Assembly (NCBI GenBank): GCA_900468065.1
Contig: UBTA01000055.1
Coordinates: 1 to 64,000 of the forward strand
Direction of reading: 5' to 3'
DNA: 64,000 nucleotides
Source: Hyphomicrobiales bacterium
Lineage (GTDB): Bacteria; Pseudomonadota; Alphaproteobacteria; Rhizobiales; Rhizobiaceae
Each line of letters starts with the position of its first letter. Positions within the stretch are counted from its first letter, which is position 1. Below the pieces are notes generated by a model. It searched no databases, was not told the origin of the DNA, and was given only the letters and a program-made list of their open reading frames with translations. Of this stretch, positions 25,750 through 34,588 are shown piece by piece. The translations under genes and the position numbers were made by a program.

Positions 25750-26622
25750 ATGCAGCGATTGCTTTCCTCCGAGTTCGTTCACAACTACCGCCACAATATT
25801 CCCGCGGTGTTGGGCAGCCTGCTCGTCCTTGCCTTTGCGTGCCTGGCCATTTTCGGCCCCCTGCTTGTCTGGCAGGATCCTTACGATGTTTCGCAGCTGG
25901 AGCTGATGGACAGCTTCAAGCCTCCGGTTTGGCTGGACGGCGGAGATCCGCATTACCTACTTGGCACAGACGGACAGGGTCGCGATGTCCTGGCCTCGAT
26001 CATATATGGTGCGCGGATCTCCGCCTTCATCGGCATTGCCGCGATGGCTTGCTCCTGCGTGATCGGCACCACTCTCGGGCTCATATCCGGCTACTACGGG
26101 GGCATGCTGGATGCTGTCATCATGCGGGTTGCCGACATCCAGCTTTCCTTCCCATCGATGCTGATCGCGCTGTTCCTGATGTCGGCATTCGGCAACGGGA
26201 TCGGCATGATCCTGATCGCTCTGACTGCTGTCGGGTGGGTCGTCTATGCGCGCACCGTGCGCGGCTCGACGCTCAGCGAAATCCAGAAGGAATATATCCA
26301 GGCAGCGCGCGTGGCAGGCCTCAGCGACACCGAGATCATCCGCCGCCATGTACTGCCTAACGTCCTGACACCGCTTATCGTCGTCTCGACGATCCAGGTC
26401 GGCAGTTTCATTCTTATCGAGGCATCCCTGAGCTTTCTGGGCGTCGGTGTCCCCATCACCGAGCCGTCGCTCGGGTTGCTGGTCAAAGAAGGTTTCGACG
26501 TTCTTTTCTCCGGCATCTGGTGGACGTCGGCCTTTCCGGGCCTTTTCATCATGTTCCTGGTGTTCGGCATAAACCTGTTCGGCGACTTCTTGCGCGACGA
26601 ACTCAATCCGCGGCTTCGCTGA
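25750..26622 (+). CDS. Dipeptide-type ABC permease (DppC family)
   Basis: A 290-residue partner permease. It has an N-terminal anchor (NIPAVLGSLLVLAFACLAIF), the family motif HYLLGTDGQGRDVLASIIYG and EAA loop AARVAGLSDTEIIRRHVLPN. It forms the heterodimeric channel with the preceding gene product. Spacing to both neighbours is under 25 bp. Confidence 0.93.
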   Translation: MQRLLSSEFVHNYRHNIPAVLGSLLVLAFACLAIFGPLLVWQDPYDVSQLELMDSFKPPVWLDGGDPHYLLGTDGQGRDVLASIIYGARISAFIGIAAMACSCVIGTTLGLISGYYGGMLDAVIMRVADIQLSFPSMLIALFLMSAFGNGIGMILIALTAVGWVVYARTVRGSTLSEIQKEYIQAARVAGLSDTEIIRRHVLPNVLTPLIVVSTIQVGSFILIEASLSFLGVGVPITEPSLGLLVKEGFDVLFSGIWWTSAFPGLFIMFLVFGINLFGDFLRDELNPRLR

Positions 26623-26643
26623 GCCATGAGGGAGGACACGCGC

Positions 26644-27621
26644 ATGGCAGAACCGCTACTTGATCTCCGGGGACTTCAGACTCATTTCCAGACGTTCGGC
26701 GGGCTCGTCAAGGCCGTGGACGGAGTTAGCTTCAACGTCAAGGCCGGCGAGATTGTCGGTCTTGTCGGAGAATCCGGTGGCGGCAAATCGGTCATAGGCT
26801 TTTCAATCCTGGGGCTCGTCGATCCCCCCGGACGTATTGCCGGCGGCGAAATCCGCTTTGACGGTCGCGATATCTCAAAGCTCGGCGAGCGCGAGATGCG
26901 CAACGTGCGCGGGCGTGATATCGCCATGGTCTTCCAGGATCCTATGACCTCGCTGAACCCGGTCTATACGATCGGCAGACAGATGGACGAGGTATTGCGG
27001 CTGCATACCAATCTCGACGAAGCGGCCAGGCGTACTCGTTGCATTCGTATGTTGGAGGACGTCGGCATATCGGGGGCCGAGAGCCGGCTGGATGCCTATC
27101 CACACCAGTTTTCCGGCGGCATGCGGCAGCGTGTCGTCATCGCCATCGCACTTCTGGCCGGGTCGCGCCTGATCATCGCCGATGAGCCGACGACAGCCCT
27201 GGATGTGACAGTCCAGTCACAGATTCTCAAGCTCATGCGCCGCCAGGTCCAGGAGACCGGAGCCGCAATGATTCTCATTACCCATGACCTTGCGGTTGTG
27301 TCGGAAATGGCTGACCGTGTTGTGGTGCTCTATTGCGGCAAGGTCGTCGAACGCGGGCTGACCGAAGAGGTCATCAGGAGCCCGGCCCATCCTTATACAC
27401 GTGGCTTGCTCGACAGCATTCCTCGCATTACTGACCGTCAGCGCCGTCTGCGGCAAATTCCGGGAACTGTGCCCGATATTCGCACTCTGGGCGCTGGCTG
27501 TTCGTTTCGCGGCCGATGCGCGCACGCGCAGCCCCTTTGCGCAGAGCGCTCTCCCGAACTTGTTCCAGTGCGTGGATCGCTCGATGCTGCCTGTCACTTT
27601 CCGCTCCAGGAGGCGCTTTGA
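26644..27621 (+). CDS. Dipeptide-type ABC ATPase (DppD family)
   Basis: A 325-residue ATPase with Walker A GESGGGKSV, signature FSGGMRQRVVIAIALLAG, Walker B LIIADEPTTALDVT and the switch histidine in LITHDLAVV. The C-terminal oligopeptide-transport extension has clustered cysteines (GCSFRGRCAHAQPLCAE), typical of the iron-sulfur-like site of this family. ATG 26644 is preferred to ATG 26626, because GGGAGG lies 8 bases upstream of the former. Confidence 0.94.
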   Translation: MAEPLLDLRGLQTHFQTFGGLVKAVDGVSFNVKAGEIVGLVGESGGGKSVIGFSILGLVDPPGRIAGGEIRFDGRDISKLGEREMRNVRGRDIAMVFQDPMTSLNPVYTIGRQMDEVLRLHTNLDEAARRTRCIRMLEDVGISGAESRLDAYPHQFSGGMRQRVVIAIALLAGSRLIIADEPTTALDVTVQSQILKLMRRQVQETGAAMILITHDLAVVSEMADRVVVLYCGKVVERGLTEEVIRSPAHPYTRGLLDSIPRITDRQRRLRQIPGTVPDIRTLGAGCSFRGRCAHAQPLCAERSPELVPVRGSLDAACHFPLQEAL

Positions 27622-28649
27622 TGACGCAACCCGTTCTCGACGTCAGAAGCCTCGTTAAATCCTTCGCCGTTGGCGATGGTATTTTTGACCGGCTCCGGTT
27701 CACCGGCGGAAAACTGCTTGCGCCGCCTAGGGTGGTGAACGCGGTCAACGGCGTATCGCTGTCGATCGCGCCAGGAGAGGTACTCGCTCTGGTGGGGGAA
27801 TCCGGTTGCGGAAAGTCGACCGTCGCAAAAACGATCGCTCGTATTCACGCCCCGACGTCCGGTGAGATTCGCATCGACGGCAAAGATGTATCCCAGCTTA
27901 GCCAGAAAGACCTCAGACCGGTCCGGCGCGAGCTTCAGATGATCTTTCAAGATCCCTACGCCTCCCTCAACCCGCGGCAGCGCGTTAAAGACATCGTGAT
28001 TGAACCTATGAGGGCGCAATCCGACCGCAGCATGAGCCGCAGCGACGTTGATGCGGAGGCGATCAAGCTGCTGGCGCGCGTCGGTCTCAACGCAGAACAA
28101 GCAGACAGGTATCCTCATCAGTTCTCTGGAGGCCAGCGCCAGCGTATCGGCATTGCCCGCGCCTTGTCGGTAAGACCCAAGCTGATCATCGCCGACGAGC
28201 CGGTCTCCGCACTCGACGTCTCGATCCAGGCGCAAATCCTCAACCTGATGATGGACCTGCGCGACGAGTTCGGCCTGTCTTATCTGTTTGTTTCGCATGA
28301 CCTGTCGGTGGTCCACCATATCGCCGACAGGGTCGCGGTCATGTATCTCGGTTTCATGGTCGAGACAGCCTCGCGCGAACAGCTTTTCGCCAATCCCCGG
28401 CACCCCTACACGCAGGCTTTGCTTTCAGCCGCGCCAAACGTCGACAAGGCGTTGCGCAAACCGCAGGCGGAAATCACCGGAGAGGTGCCGAGCGCACTCA
28501 ATCTACCGTCCGGCTGCTGTTTTCGAACCCGCTGTCCGCTTGCCTTTGCACGCTGTGCAGTGGAGCGTCCGGCGCTTCTCCCACAGCGCGGCGGTGGCAG
28601 CGTTGCCTGCCATCTACACGATACCGTTCCGGAGGCCTTCCCGACATGA
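27621..28649 (+). CDS. Dipeptide-type ABC ATPase (DppF family)
   Basis: A 342-residue ATPase with Walker A GESGCGKSTVAKTIARI, Q-loop MIFQDPYASLNPRQRV, signature FSGGQRQRIGIARALSV, Walker B LIIADEPVSALDVS and the C-terminal cysteine cluster GCCFRTRCPLAFARC. Its ATG shares one base with the preceding stop (TGATG) and has CCAGGAGG upstream. Together with DppD-like it drives the importer. Confidence 0.94.
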   Translation: MTQPVLDVRSLVKSFAVGDGIFDRLRFTGGKLLAPPRVVNAVNGVSLSIAPGEVLALVGESGCGKSTVAKTIARIHAPTSGEIRIDGKDVSQLSQKDLRPVRRELQMIFQDPYASLNPRQRVKDIVIEPMRAQSDRSMSRSDVDAEAIKLLARVGLNAEQADRYPHQFSGGQRQRIGIARALSVRPKLIIADEPVSALDVSIQAQILNLMMDLRDEFGLSYLFVSHDLSVVHHIADRVAVMYLGFMVETASREQLFANPRHPYTQALLSAAPNVDKALRKPQAEITGEVPSALNLPSGCCFRTRCPLAFARCAVERPALLPQRGGGSVACHLHDTVPEAFPT

Positions 28650-30118
28650 CCACAGCAACCATCGTTCAGCCACGGCTTCGGCTCGAAGACCCTCATGATT
28701 GCACGGATGCAAATGACGTCCTGTGCGTGTTCGACGCCTTTTTCGACGGACTTGTACGCTTCGGAAAAGACGGTGGCTACAGTCCTGCGATCGCAGAAAG
28801 CTGGATTGTCTCTCGCGATGCGCGGGAATGGACGTTCGTGCTGCGCGAAAACCTTCACTTTCATGACGGCAGCGTCTGCGACGCAACTGCAGTCATCCTC
28901 TCGCTGCGCCGCATGGCGCGGGCAGACAAGGGATATACGCTCGGCGCGCCAGGCGTCTGGCATCAGTACCTTGGCGACGCGGAAATCTCTGCGCTAGATC
29001 GGAGAAGGGTCAAGATCGCGCTTAGCCACCCCATGGCTGATCTTCTCGACGTCCTCGTCTACGGCTACATCATTGCGCCGGCGGCCCTTGAGCGCTATGA
29101 GTGCGGTGATGCGACCACTCCGATCGGAACCGGTCCCTACCGTTTTGAAACGTTTACAGACGGTCGCGAGGTCACCGGCTCACGCTTCGAAGGCTGGCAT
29201 GGCGCAAGGGCGGCAAACGCGCGTATCCGTTTCCTCCTCGAGCCAGACGCAAGCCGACGACAAAACATGCTCCTTGCCGGCAATGCGCAAGCAGCAACCA
29301 GCCTTGGCTTTCAGCAATCCTGTGAACTAGACCACACCGGAGGCCATACCCGCGTCGTTTCGCTGGTGCCGGTCTCCATTATTTACCTCTTCAACAGCGC
29401 CAGCGGCCCGTTTGCCGACCCGCGTGTTCGCCGCGCGACCAACCTGGCGCTCGACCGCAACGCATTGGTCAACACGGTGGCCGGGGGTGCAGCCTGCCCG
29501 CTCCTTGGTTTCGTCAGTCCCGCCCATTTCGGCGCGGCGGATACCGCACTTGGCATGTCGCGTGATCTTGCTGAAGCAAAGCGGCTCTTGATCGATGCCG
29601 GCCATGGCGATGGCCTGGTCATCACGGTCGATTGCCCCACACGCCTGCCCGACGAAGCAGAAGCGCTGACCGCAGCGGTCGGACTCCAGCTCGGCGACAT
29701 CGGTATGTCGTTCCGTGTTCATCGCCACGAAGACCGCGAGGCCTACGCCCATGATGTACGTTTGAAGAAGGTGCACGACATGTGCGTCTTCGATTCCAGT
29801 CCGCTCAGCACTTTCCGCGTGCTTGCAGAGAAGATCGATGCACGCACGCGCGGCTCCTGGTGGCTCGGCTACCACAATGGCGAGGTCGAGCAACTTATCG
29901 ACGAGGGCCGTCGAACCACCAGCAACGCAGCGCGTGCCACAATTTATGCAAGCGCCTATCGTGTGTTGCAGCAGGATCCGCCATGGCTTTATCTTTACAA
30001 TCCGCTACGCGTTACGGGACTGGCCGGCAACCATCCACGATGGCGCATGCGGCCGGACGCGGTCCTCGACGTGACCATGCTCCCAGATTTTGGGCAGGCG
30101 GCTGACCGCCATGATTGA
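28646..30118 (+). CDS. SBP_5-type binding protein without a signal peptide
   Basis: A 490-residue family 5 solute-binding domain: DAFFDGLVRFGKDGGYSPAI, AESWIVSRDAREWTFVL, RENLHFHDGSVCDATAV, and later FADPRVRRATNLALDRNAL. The N-terminus MTTATIVQPRLRLEDPHDC is polar, with no signal peptide, lipobox or Tat motif, and the gene starts within an ATGA overlap of the DppF-like gene, leaving little room for a longer start. It is therefore probably cytoplasmic. It could sense or carry the imported substrate, as the SBP_5 domain of SgrR does, but there is no DNA-binding domain. Alternatively the true start lies elsewhere or export is lost. Confidence 0.82.
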   Translation: MTTATIVQPRLRLEDPHDCTDANDVLCVFDAFFDGLVRFGKDGGYSPAIAESWIVSRDAREWTFVLRENLHFHDGSVCDATAVILSLRRMARADKGYTLGAPGVWHQYLGDAEISALDRRRVKIALSHPMADLLDVLVYGYIIAPAALERYECGDATTPIGTGPYRFETFTDGREVTGSRFEGWHGARAANARIRFLLEPDASRRQNMLLAGNAQAATSLGFQQSCELDHTGGHTRVVSLVPVSIIYLFNSASGPFADPRVRRATNLALDRNALVNTVAGGAACPLLGFVSPAHFGAADTALGMSRDLAEAKRLLIDAGHGDGLVITVDCPTRLPDEAEALTAAVGLQLGDIGMSFRVHRHEDREAYAHDVRLKKVHDMCVFDSSPLSTFRVLAEKIDARTRGSWWLGYHNGEVEQLIDEGRRTTSNAARATIYASAYRVLQQDPPWLYLYNPLRVTGLAGNHPRWRMRPDAVLDVTMLPDFGQAADRHD

Positions 30119-31571
30119 CATCGACCTGCTGTTCTCCGGCGGCACGATCATCACTATGGATGACAGACGCCGCGTTATTGACGACGGTGCGATTGCAGTG
30201 AGCGCCGACCGGATTATCGACGTCGGGCCGTGCGAACTTCTAGCCTCGCGCTATCGGGCCGGGCGCACCATAGATACAACAGGCAGGGTCCTTGTTCCGG
30301 GGCTGATCGACGTTCACGCACATGCCGGCCACGGTCTGATCAAAACGATGGGTATGGAACAGGCGGGCCACTGGGAAGAGATCGTCAATGCTGCCTATAC
30401 GGTCGGGACGACACCTGAATTCTGGCATGCGGAAGCGCAGCTCGCTGCGCTGGAGCGGTTGCGTTTCGGTGTGACATGCGGCGTATCGCTGCTGGGTGGC
30501 GGCGACACGATCATGCGCACCGACGACGCGGTCTATGGGATAGCGCATTGCGAGGGCGTTGCAGCCATTGGCACGCGGTCGGTGGTCGTAGTCGGGACTA
30601 CGCGCCCGCCACACCCGCGCACCTATGCGCGTTGGGACGGAGGTAAGCGCGGCGATCGGGCTGTCACGTTCGAAGACCAGTTCGCAGTTTCGCGCGAATT
30701 GCTTGCGCAGTGGCACTGCAAGGGCCGCATCCGTATCGCCCTCCTGACTCCTGTGTTGCGAGACGAGCACGCCGCGACGCTGTCTTCAGGAGATTACGAG
30801 GCGGCCGTGCGCCAGACGCAGACTGTCCGCGCCCTGTCGCGCGAGGCCGGTGTGATCTTCACCCAGGACGGCCATTGGCGCGGCTCGGTGCAGCGCGCCA
30901 AGGATATCGGCATGCTCGGATCGGATGCGTTGCTGTCGCACGCTATCGACCTGAGTGCCGAGGAAATCCGGATCGTCGCCGATACCGGGACACGCATTGC
31001 CCATAACCCAAGCGCGATCGCCTCTATCCTTGGCCGATGCCCGGCAGTGGAAATGCTGGAGGCCGGCGTGGTCGTCGCTCTCGGCTCCGACGCGACGGCG
31101 CCAGATCGTTCCTCCGACATGTTCCGCCACATGCAGCAGTGCATGCATTACCACCGCACATTTTTTCGCGACCCCTGCGTGCTACCACCCGGAAAGGTCC
31201 TGGAAATGGCAACGATCGATGCCGCTACAGCGCTTGGCCTCGACGGCGAGATCGGATCTCTTCAGGCCGGGAAGAAGGCCGATATTGTCATCATTGACAT
31301 GGCCCGCCCGCATCTGGCGCCCTTCCAGATGCCGGCATTTCATATGGTTTATTTTGCTAATGGCAACGATGTCGACATGGTCGTGATCGATGGGGAGGTG
31401 CTGCTTGAGGGCGGACTGCCGGTCAAAGCCGACACAAACGCGATCCTGAAAGCCGCCAACCGCGAGGCCGACGCTCTCGTGACCCGCATGAACCTGAAAT
31501 CCATGATTGGCCTGCCGGAAGGCTTCTTCGGCGCAGCCCGTTATCCCAACGCAACACTTAAAGCCGAATGA
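30111..31571 (+). CDS. Amidohydrolase, ATZ/TRZ-SsnA-like
   Basis: A 486-residue metal-dependent hydrolase related to chlorohydrolases and aminohydrolases. H69 and H71 in LIDVHAHAGHG, the later histidine in LLSHAIDLS, HNPSAIAS and the aspartate of GSDATAPDRS are in family positions. The strand that normally carries H-x-x-E reads FTQDGHWRGS, so the usual third-ligand pattern is altered. Members deaminate or hydrolyse N-heterocycles. The ATG at 30111 overlaps the preceding gene by 8 bp; a longer start is possible. It probably acts on the compound brought in by the dipeptide-type importer. Confidence 0.83.
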   Translation: MIDIDLLFSGGTIITMDDRRRVIDDGAIAVSADRIIDVGPCELLASRYRAGRTIDTTGRVLVPGLIDVHAHAGHGLIKTMGMEQAGHWEEIVNAAYTVGTTPEFWHAEAQLAALERLRFGVTCGVSLLGGGDTIMRTDDAVYGIAHCEGVAAIGTRSVVVVGTTRPPHPRTYARWDGGKRGDRAVTFEDQFAVSRELLAQWHCKGRIRIALLTPVLRDEHAATLSSGDYEAAVRQTQTVRALSREAGVIFTQDGHWRGSVQRAKDIGMLGSDALLSHAIDLSAEEIRIVADTGTRIAHNPSAIASILGRCPAVEMLEAGVVVALGSDATAPDRSSDMFRHMQQCMHYHRTFFRDPCVLPPGKVLEMATIDAATALGLDGEIGSLQAGKKADIVIIDMARPHLAPFQMPAFHMVYFANGNDVDMVVIDGEVLLEGGLPVKADTNAILKAANREADALVTRMNLKSMIGLPEGFFGAARYPNATLKAE

Positions 31572-32512
31572 GGACCGCCGTGACTAGACTGACCGAGGAC
31601 GCAAACGGCGTCTATATCATCGCACTGACGCCCTTCACCGACACGGGCGCACTTGACCTCGACAGTACCGATCGGATGGTCGATTTCTATCTGGAACGGG
31701 GTGCGACCGGCCTGACGGTGCTCGGTATGATGGGTGAAGCACAGAAGCTGACCATGGATGAGTCGCAGACCTACGTGCAGCGAATTTTAAAGCGCGTCAA
31801 TGGACGGGTGCCAGTCATCGCGGGCGTTTCATCTTCGGGCTTCGCGCCGATGAAAGCGTTGACCGACATGGTGATGGATGATGGGGCGGCCGGGGTCATG
31901 ATTGCCCCTCCGGCAAGTCTTCGAAACGATCAGCAGATCGTCAACTACTACCAGCAGGCCGCCGATTTCCTCGGCGACGTCCCATTCGTCCTGCAAGACT
32001 TCCCGCTGGTGACGTCCGTGACAATTCCGGTGTCCGTCATTCAGGCGATCATCGACAAGGTTCCGACCTGCGTTTGCCTTAAGCACGAGGACTGGCCGGG
32101 TCTCGCCAAGATTACCGCATTGCGCAAGACCGCGAACGAGCATGGCAAGCGCCACATATCCATCCTGTGCGGAAACGGCGGCCTGTTTCTACCGGAAGAA
32201 ATGGCGCGCGGTGCTGATGGAGCCATGACCGGTTTTGCCTATCCCGAAATGATGCGGGACGTCGTGCGTCTGCAGCGCGAAGGCGATACGGGGCAGGCGC
32301 AGAACATCTTCGACGCCTATTTGCCGCTTGCACGTTACGAACAGCAGCCCGGTCTGGGTCTCGCCATTCGCAAATACGTGATGGCCAAGCGCGGCGCAAT
32401 TACATCGCCCACCTTGCGCAAACCCAGTTTGACCCTGTCGCAGGACGATGTTTCCGAAATCGAACGGCTTATTGAACGACAGACGAAACGCCTGCTGGAG
32501 CTTGGACAATGA
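31568..32512 (+). CDS. DapA-family lyase/synthase
   Basis: A 314-residue class I aldolase-fold protein of the dihydrodipicolinate synthase/N-acetylneuraminate lyase family. The Schiff-base lysine K172 sits in CVCLKHEDWPG. The position of the catalytic tyrosine of DapA (in Y-N-x-P) reads Q143-D-F-P146, as in some keto-acid lyases and dehydratases. The substrate is probably a 2-oxo acid made by the upstream steps, cleaved to pyruvate plus another piece or dehydrated. The gene overlaps its neighbours by four bases on both sides, so it is firmly part of the operon. Exact reaction unknown. Confidence 0.87.
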   Translation: MRTAVTRLTEDANGVYIIALTPFTDTGALDLDSTDRMVDFYLERGATGLTVLGMMGEAQKLTMDESQTYVQRILKRVNGRVPVIAGVSSSGFAPMKALTDMVMDDGAAGVMIAPPASLRNDQQIVNYYQQAADFLGDVPFVLQDFPLVTSVTIPVSVIQAIIDKVPTCVCLKHEDWPGLAKITALRKTANEHGKRHISILCGNGGLFLPEEMARGADGAMTGFAYPEMMRDVVRLQREGDTGQAQNIFDAYLPLARYEQQPGLGLAIRKYVMAKRGAITSPTLRKPSLTLSQDDVSEIERLIERQTKRLLELGQ

Positions 32513-33291
32513 ACCTTGGACTTAAGGATAAATCGGCTCTGGTGCTCGGCGCAAGCCGTGGTCTGGGCGCAGCCATCGCCTCTGGTCTTGCCGTAGAAGG
32601 CGCAACCGTTTTCGCCGCAGCACGGTCGGTGGAGAAGATCGAAGCCTGGGCCAACGCTTTACCGCAGGGCTCTGGAGTTGTGTCACCCATCCCGCTGGAC
32701 CTCGGCGTTTTGAAGAGCGTGGATGACCTTGCCGATCGCCTGCTGGCAAAGGGCGGCGTCGACATTGTCATCAACAATACCGGCGGCCCTCCCCCCGCTT
32801 CCGCTATCGAGGCTTCGCGCGCGGACTGGCTTATCCAATTCGAGATGATGGCCGCAAACCTGTTCCACCTGACCGGCCGGCTTTTGCCCCCGATGCGGGC
32901 AAGAAGATGGGGCAGGATCATCACATTGACGTCGTCCGGCGTCGAGCAACCCATCCCAAGGCTCGCCATTTCCAACACTATCCGGTCGGCCATTGTGGGA
33001 TGGTCGAAAACACTCGCCGACGAGGTTGCCGCGGATGGTGTTACCGTCAACGTCCTCTTGCCCGGCCGCATCCATACGCAACGCGTTGACGAGCTCGACG
33101 CAAATGCGGCCAAACGCTCGGAACGCAGTCCCGCAGACATTGCCGCCGCATCTGCCGCCAGCATTCCCCTCGGCCGTTACGGGCGTCCCGACGAATTTGC
33201 CGACGTTGCCGTGTTTCTGGCGTCTGAACGTGCTTCCTATGTTACCGGGTCAAAAATCCGGGTGGATGGCGGGGCAATCCGGGGTATATAG
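32509..33291 (+). CDS. Short-chain dehydrogenase-like protein lacking the canonical Tyr-Lys pair
   Basis: A 260-residue Rossmann-fold protein. The cofactor motif LGASRGLGAAIA and NNTGGPPPAS are present, with an Arg-containing AARS turn that favours NADP(H). The active-site serine region is TSSG (142-144). Where Y-x-x-x-K is expected the sequence reads S155-N156-T-I-R159. SDR subgroups with S-N-x-x-R at this place exist, so the change is not random decay, but the chemistry must differ. The C-terminus YVTGSKIRVDGGAIRG is normal. It is the last gene of the cluster. Confidence 0.85.
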   Translation: MNLGLKDKSALVLGASRGLGAAIASGLAVEGATVFAAARSVEKIEAWANALPQGSGVVSPIPLDLGVLKSVDDLADRLLAKGGVDIVINNTGGPPPASAIEASRADWLIQFEMMAANLFHLTGRLLPPMRARRWGRIITLTSSGVEQPIPRLAISNTIRSAIVGWSKTLADEVAADGVTVNVLLPGRIHTQRVDELDANAAKRSERSPADIAAASAASIPLGRYGRPDEFADVAVFLASERASYVTGSKIRVDGGAIRGI

Positions 33292-33367
33292 GACCGTAGC
33301 ATTCCTTTGCGCCCACGCTATTTTACCTCTCTTGGTTTTGCACATCAGTGCCAGGACATCCCACAAC

Positions 33368-34159
33368 ATGCGCGTTCCTATATTTCAAGTCGACGCCTTT
33401 ACAGACAGGCGCTTTGCCGGAAACCCCGCCGCCGTCATGGTTCTCCAAAGTTACCTGGAAGATGCGGTTTTACAGGCAATCGCAGCGGAAAACAATCTCG
33501 CTGAAACCGCCTTTCTGGTTCCTCAGTCAGGGCAGTACCATCTGCGCTGGTTCACCCCGGCCGTGGAGGTTCCCCTATGTGGCCATGCGACTTTGGCGAG
33601 TGCTGCCGTGGTAATGGAACGCCTGGAGCCAGGCCGCAACAGCGTCATCTTCGAGACGGCAAGCGGCCTCTTGGCGGTCCATCGAAAGCAAGATGGATAT
33701 GTCATGGATTTTCCGTCCAGGCTTTCTGAAAATGCGACGCCGCCGTCGGGAATGGCCGAGGCCCTCGGAGCAATTCCCCTAGAAGTCTTCAGTAGCCCGT
33801 TCAATTACCTCGTCTTGTTGGAGGATGCCCGAAGCGTTCGCACGCTCACACCCGATTTCAGAGCGATCGCAGCCCTTGATCGGCCGGGTGTCATTGTGAC
33901 GGCAATGGGTGATGAGGGCTATGATTTTGTGAGCCGGTACTTTGCGCCCGCTAAGGGTCTCCCAGAAGATCCCGTGACGGGCGCCGCTCATTGCATGCTT
34001 GCACCTTACTGGGCCGCGAAAACAGGAAAGTCAGCTTTTCGCGCCTATCAAGCATCCCGCCGTGGCGGCGTGGTTGTGTGTCGCGTTTTAGGTAATCGCG
34101 TGGAACTGGAAGGCCAGTGCGTCTTCTTCCTCGAAGGCCACGCAGACATTACATCGTGA
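33368..34159 (+). CDS. PhzF-family isomerase/epimerase-like protein
   Basis: A 263-residue member of the PhzF/YddE family with a diaminopimelate-epimerase-like double fold. MRVPIFQVDAFTDRRFAGNP and the catalytic glutamate E46 in NNLAETAFL, then LCGHATLASAAVV and EDPVTGAAHC are all diagnostic. These cofactor-free enzymes shift protons on small amino or hydroxy acids; most have no known substrate. It starts 76 bp after the short-chain dehydrogenase and may be an extra member of that transcript. The ATG at 33368 is preferred because it matches the family N-terminus. Confidence 0.9.
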   Translation: MRVPIFQVDAFTDRRFAGNPAAVMVLQSYLEDAVLQAIAAENNLAETAFLVPQSGQYHLRWFTPAVEVPLCGHATLASAAVVMERLEPGRNSVIFETASGLLAVHRKQDGYVMDFPSRLSENATPPSGMAEALGAIPLEVFSSPFNYLVLLEDARSVRTLTPDFRAIAALDRPGVIVTAMGDEGYDFVSRYFAPAKGLPEDPVTGAAHCMLAPYWAAKTGKSAFRAYQASRRGGVVVCRVLGNRVELEGQCVFFLEGHADITS

Positions 34160-34311
34160 CGCAAACGCACGAGACAACCAGGACGGGTGATGGCTTGGCC
34201 GCGATGGCACTTCCCTCATTGAATTTGCACAAGATGTTTGCGGACTTTAGATGTACCCCTTGAACCAGTTCGAACCACCGATCCGGTGTGTCTCAGCACC
34301 AAGAACAAAGT

Positions 34312-34588
34312 TTAGCTCGTTGGCAAAGTTCCCGGCCATTCCTGCGCGCCATAGAGGACGCGAAGAATACGGACCGCTGTCTCGGTAATTGCATACGCCG
34401 CGACGTACGGCTTGCCGTTAATGACCAGTCGCGGGTGCCGGTAATCTACCAGGGAAATCTATCAACCGGCGGACGGCAACAACGATCCGCTCGTCGACCA
34501 GAATTGCCGCTGACGGATTTTCTGATTCTTTGTGCGTAAAGATGGCGTCGCGATCGGAAAACACGAACGCAGACCAGGTAAGCCTCAC
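34312..34588 (-). pseudogene. Decayed RelE/ParE-family toxin gene
   Basis: A GTG at 34588 overlaps the original antitoxin stop and starts VRLTWSAFVFSDRDAIF, then ENPSAAILVDERIVVAVRRL, then IDFPGR, the N-terminal two thirds of a RelE/ParE ribonuclease or gyrase toxin. That frame runs into TAA. The rest, RHPRLVINGKPYVAAYAIT, then VRILRVLYGAQEWP, is in another frame and ends at TAA 34312-34314. A few residues of the usual GRPGRV...GTR linker are also missing around 34440. The toxin is therefore inactive. The family match of both pieces is strong. Confidence 0.75.
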
